Assembly: GCA_029204225.1 (NCBI GenBank)
Contig: CM055112.1
Location: forward strand, 22,882,578 to 22,946,577
Reading direction: 5' to 3'
Source of the DNA: Diphasiastrum complanatum
Taxonomy: Eukaryota; Streptophyta; Lycopodiopsida; Lycopodiales; Lycopodiaceae
DNA: 64,000 bases
The notes beneath the pieces were generated by a model. It did not search any database. It was not told where the DNA came from and worked only from the letters and a program-made list of their open reading frames with translations. Below, piece after piece: positions 60,441 to 64,000 of this stretch (position 1 is its first letter; every line of letters begins with the position of its first letter). The position numbers and the translations under genes are program-made.

Positions 60441-62207
60441 TTATTTAGCTAGAGACTCCGATTTTGTATTCCATGCAAATAGAATATGTAGATAAATAAG
60501 TTTTTCAAGCAATGTGCATATGTGAACATGTTTTAATGGAATTGGCAGCCCACTTTTCATATTTGGATCTTCTGCTTCTCGTGTTGTTGGTCGTCCCAAA
60601 TTCATATTGTAGCAATCCTTCATGCAGTAAAGACATGAATGCTTTGATGTTATCCCATGAGAGACATTATACACACATTTCAATGTTTTCAAATCACCTG
60701 CAAGGTGCCATTGAATTTGAAAACTTCCATGGTTTTCAACTTTAAGTTTTTCACCCTCCAAATGTCTCTTTATAATCTCGCCATAATTTGTACGTGAAAA
60801 TATCAATGAATTTATTTTATGGTCCTCTTTCAAGACCTATAGAGAAGCAAGTAATGCATGACATGTTAATAAAAACAAGACAATATATTCAATTTTAATA
60901 ATGATAAGGAAATTGAAAATTGAAAAGTATCAATGGAATGCAACCAACCACCATGTGATTTTTCGATTGAACACTAAACGTTTGATCATCAGTATCTGAA
61001 ATTTTGTTCATCAAAGTGACACTCACTCATTCCAACTTTTGACCTTTGATGATTTCGGATTCATCTAATTTCATTACAATAATAATCTTTCAATTTTCTT
61101 GATGTTCGGCTAGTTCATAGAATCGAATAATATCATTTAAAACATTTTCAATATCAAGAAAAATATTATTGCAATTGTCGTGATTGAGCTCACCACCTTC
61201 TGATTTGTATAAATCAGTTATATGAAGTGGTTGGCCACCTACTTTGAACATTCCATCACTATAATAATTTCTTGCTAATCTTACCCGATATGGACGAGGA
61301 AGATAAGTTTTCTTAACCATCACTTGAGAAAAAGGCTTTTTTAACTTTTCTAAAAAATGTAGAATAAGCATTTCTGCGAATTCCAAAATCATCACATGCA
61401 CCTTGTATCACATTTGCATCCAAGTAAGTTTGAACCTTATTCAAAATAGTATCAACAATTTCTTTTTTCATTTTTTCAAACCTAGCATTTTTCATCATTG
61501 CCTTTGCTAACTTTCTTGTTAGAACGTGACTGAAAGAATCTCCATTGCATGAACGATCTATTAAATAGTTCTTTGCCACCAAACATGATCTACAACAAAC
61601 ATATGAAACTTAAATTATGTTTAATATAGTGATAATGCATATTATCAAATGCAAATCAAATTTAAATGACAAATACAAATCAAGTAAACAATTTATAAGA
61701 AAACATATTTGAATGTTCGAATCCTTTTCTTCTGATTGCCACTATGTGTAGATAAGTCATCAATATTCTTTGTCGGTGCTCTCTTTCTTTTCCTTTTCAT
61801 CATTGCCTTTTTGATAACTTGTACATCAACAATGGATTTTAAACTGTCGGATTGCAACTTCTCCAAGGATTCTAACATATCTTGTTTGAGACCCAAAGAC
61901 TAGTGACTGTAGCATTCAACTCTGATATAACATGCTTGAGTGCAATGTTTTCAGCACTAGTGTGTTGCACATAATGAAGCAATTGTTGATTAGCATGCTG
62001 CAATTTTTTATTAGCAAACTGTAATTGCTGATTAAGACAAGATACGCTATGCATTCCAATATCACGCAACCTTTGACAATATCCAAGTACTCCGCTATTT
62101 CCTTCGCATACAAATATGAGAAGATGAGTTACGGACTTGAAATCTGGACAGAAATTGGTAGTTGTATCTCTATGTTGGATTTTAATGCTCTGATTAACTT
62201 CAGACAT
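60441..62207 (-). pseudogene. Broken multi-exon gene of an uncharacterised family
   Basis: The minus strand from 62207 reads MSEVNQSIKIQHRD and a Leu/Gln-rich coiled coil (LNQQLQFANKKLQHANQQLL). In a shifted frame it then reads a Lys/Arg-rich stretch (KKAMMKRKRKRAPTK). After a likely intron (acceptor near 61596) follow NYLIDRSCNGDSFSHVL, FGIRRNAYSTFFRKVKK, a frameshift near 61345, and YLPRPYRVRLARNYY. Two in-frame TGA codons follow (about 61098 and 61040). The last part (to 60441) reads FQIQWHLAGDLKTLKCVYN and HSCLYC, resembling an x-W-FxxDxKxL...CxxC block seen in uncharacterised, often repeat-associated eukaryotic proteins. I know no function. It could be a domesticated or mobile gene now decayed. 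Confidence 0.45.
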
Positions 62208-62660
62208 TAGTTAATTAAGCATGAGATGTGATAACTTCCCTGCATGCTCGTTTGAAAATTTGGGACTAGAGCTTTAAGAATGTCATTGTAAATCTTGGTG
62301 TGCTCACTGCAAAACTAAAGTGAGAGTACTATGAGCACTTTTGAAATCTTTGTATGCTTATAGTAAAATATGAGGTGGGATGATTTTCAACATGACATAG
62401 ACATTACAAAAGTAAGGTACGCTAGATTTATTCAGTTTGACTTATTGTAGTTTGAAGCATTTACCTATTGTAGCTTTCAACAATGGCAATGTTTCATTTG
62501 TATGTTGCACTTCCTATGGAATGCACTCCATTTATTAAGAAAAATTGGAAAGCTGCAGTAGTTAGAGAATTGAGAATGAATAATCATCAAAATATAGATT
62601 TGTGGGTGGATGGATCAATTTATCCTAGAGTGTCAGAAATCGTTATGTTATCATAAATGA

Positions 62661-62672
62661 GTTCTGATACCA
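62661..62672 (-). other. Copia-type primer-binding site on the minus strand
   Basis: The minus strand reads TGGTATCAGAAC directly after TTTTTGACA, as at the end of a copia LTR. The LTR would run rightward from 62673. No gag follows on the left, so only a relic is claimed. Confidence 0.5.
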
Positions 62673-62970
62673 TGTCAAAAATGCATGGGTTATCAGGAAT
62701 ATCGAATGATATCGCATCATAGGATCTCTGGTAAAAACAGATGTTTTGATATCAGTTAATGGTAGTATAGCAGCAGAAGTAGAACAACAAACGGTTGTAG
62801 ATCAGAAGTGCAACAGTACCAGCAATAATCAAGATGAATATACAGTAGTAGTAATGCTCAATAGAACAAATCAGTAGTGTGGACAAAAATGTACTCTTGG
62901 AAAAAATCAGAAAGTGAGTACATGGGCATGAAGCTAAGCGCAAATAAGTGAGGCGCAAATATTTTAGAGC

Positions 62971-63337
62971 TTCAAAGGCTTTTGATCGTTGTTATCTTCT
63001 ATCCAGATTAATTAGCTATATATGCTAGTTCCTAACAGGTGCAGAGGCTTATTTCAAAGATATTTTTGGTATTTTGAACTACTTAGTTAATTAACACCGC
63101 CTTATATTAGTAACCGCAATTGGAGATATTTTATTTACATACGTGGTGGAGAGGTTCAAAGGCTTTTGATCGTTGTTATCTTATGTCCACCAGATTAATC
63201 AACTACATATGCTAGCTACTAATAGGTATAGCCCTTATTCCAAATATATTTTTGGTATTTTGAACTACTTAGTAAAATAACAGTGCCTTGTAGTAGGTAA
63301 CCGCCATTGGAGATATTTTATTCACATACGTGATGAA
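62971..63337. repeat. 184-bp tandem duplication
   Basis: Unit 1 starts TTCAAAGGCTTTTGATCG at 62971 and unit 2 at 63155. Both end near ATTTTATT-ACATACGTG-TG. They differ by roughly 10-15 percent. The pair lies within the putative LTR that starts at 62673. Confidence 0.85.
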
Positions 63338-63379
63338 GTATCAGTGTTATAGCCTTGAAGTCACCTGACAGTACGTGGA

Positions 63380-63800
63380 TCGACTTTTATTGATGAGAGA
63401 ATGTCGATGTTGAATTAGTCGAGAGTTTTGATAGATTGTCAATGAAGTCGGGTAAGTCGACAAAGTCGAGTAAGTCGATGGAGTTGATGGAGATGTCGAT
63501 GATGTCGGGTAAGTCGACAAAGTCGGATGAGTTGATGAAGGAGTCAATGTTGAGTGAGTGATGGAATGTCGATTTAGTCGATGTTGTTGAGTAAGTCAAG
63601 TATATACATGGAGAAGAATTCGACGGAATGAAGTAGGTCGGGTACTTTGATGTTGAGCATTTCGATGGCGGGCACTTCAATGAAGTCGATGTCGATGGAG
63701 TCAGCTGAGTGAGTTGATGAAGAAGTTGAAGAAGTCGAATGGAGTAAGTTGGCGTATATACATGGGGAAGTCGAAGTCGACTTCAGACTTTGATGACTTC
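63380..63800. repeat. GTCGA-rich irregular repeat tract
   Basis: GTCGA or AAGTCGA recurs every 6-30 bp, with two near-copies of GTCGGGTAAGTCGACAAAGTCG around 63447 and 63505. The minus strand reads an imperfect peptide repeat (DFVDLPDIID, DFVDLPDFID), but no gene is claimed. Confidence 0.7.
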
Positions 63801-64000
63801 AAAGACTTCGGAGAACCAAGGTGCTTGGGATTGCTCTAATGAACTTTCTATAGATAACAATTTGTTAATCAAATAGGGTTTCTAGCCTACAATGTTTAAT
63901 GGTAGAAGTGAAAACATAACAAGGAACCAGCACATGTTTATCGTTCCATAAAAACTTTTGAACTTGATGATGAAGAAATTGCTAAGGGTTTTAGAGGAAG

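Noticed and set aside
63347-63680. Minus-strand frames with DFVDLPD repeats considered as a repeat-protein gene
   Set aside because: The frames come from a GTCGA-rich simple repeat, overlap each other in two frames and have no supporting exons.

Overview
This is nuclear DNA of a land plant. Two split host genes of plant type lie on the minus strand, inside a much larger mass of LTR retrotransposons, LINE debris and simple repeats. Both genes have introns with GT-AG borders that I could join by eye. Introns of up to 7.5 kb, nested retroelements and very long (CT)n tracts fit a large, repeat-rich plant genome, perhaps a fern or another non-flowering lineage. That placement is a guess; nothing here fixes the species.

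Layout. 1-24,300: a MIC60/mitofilin gene reads right to left from about 23,702 to 7,879. Nine exons are visible and all nine introns are phase 0. The C-terminal exon(s) lie outside the window, because the last intron holds a 5.9-kb, nearly intact Ty3 chromovirus (1,317-7,223). Intron 5 (9,297-16,784) holds a 174-bp tandem duplication, a Pro-rich ORF, a minus-strand copia remnant with its LTR, and a LINE that has lost its reverse transcriptase. 24,318-29,587: copia element A, bounded by a 5-bp target duplication, about 0.6 kb upstream of the MIC60 start. 29,600-37,170: decayed DNA with a GC-rich hairpin, a 174-bp (CT)n tract, a minus-strand Ty3 gag relic and a copia integrase scrap. 37,176-41,054: copia element B, also bounded by LTRs and a near-perfect target duplication. 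41,100-46,070: minus-strand Ty3 protease/RT remains and a gag-only copia remnant. 46,070-49,238: AT-rich DNA with no gene I can support.

49,239-55,162: a complete NDL (N-MYC downregulated-like) gene on the minus strand. Its 11 exons join to exactly 351 codons including the stop. 55,400-58,400: its upstream side, with a 44-bp duplication, a (GA)n tract, a cluster of GC-rich inverted repeats, and a loose array of CACGTGGC (ABRE/G-box) and CCAACGG (MSA-like) motifs. 58,400-64,000: mostly decayed DNA, with a broken multi-exon coding relic of an uncharacterised family (60,441-62,207, minus), a copia primer-binding site, a 184-bp tandem duplication and a GTCGA-rich repeat tract.

The two host genes do not obviously work together: MIC60 shapes mitochondrial cristae, and NDL proteins act in G-protein and auxin signalling. 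The most unusual material is in the repeats: two related copia elements with complementary internal deletions, a LINE and a copia element each stripped of their polymerase core, and a GC-rich hairpin family found at three separate places.
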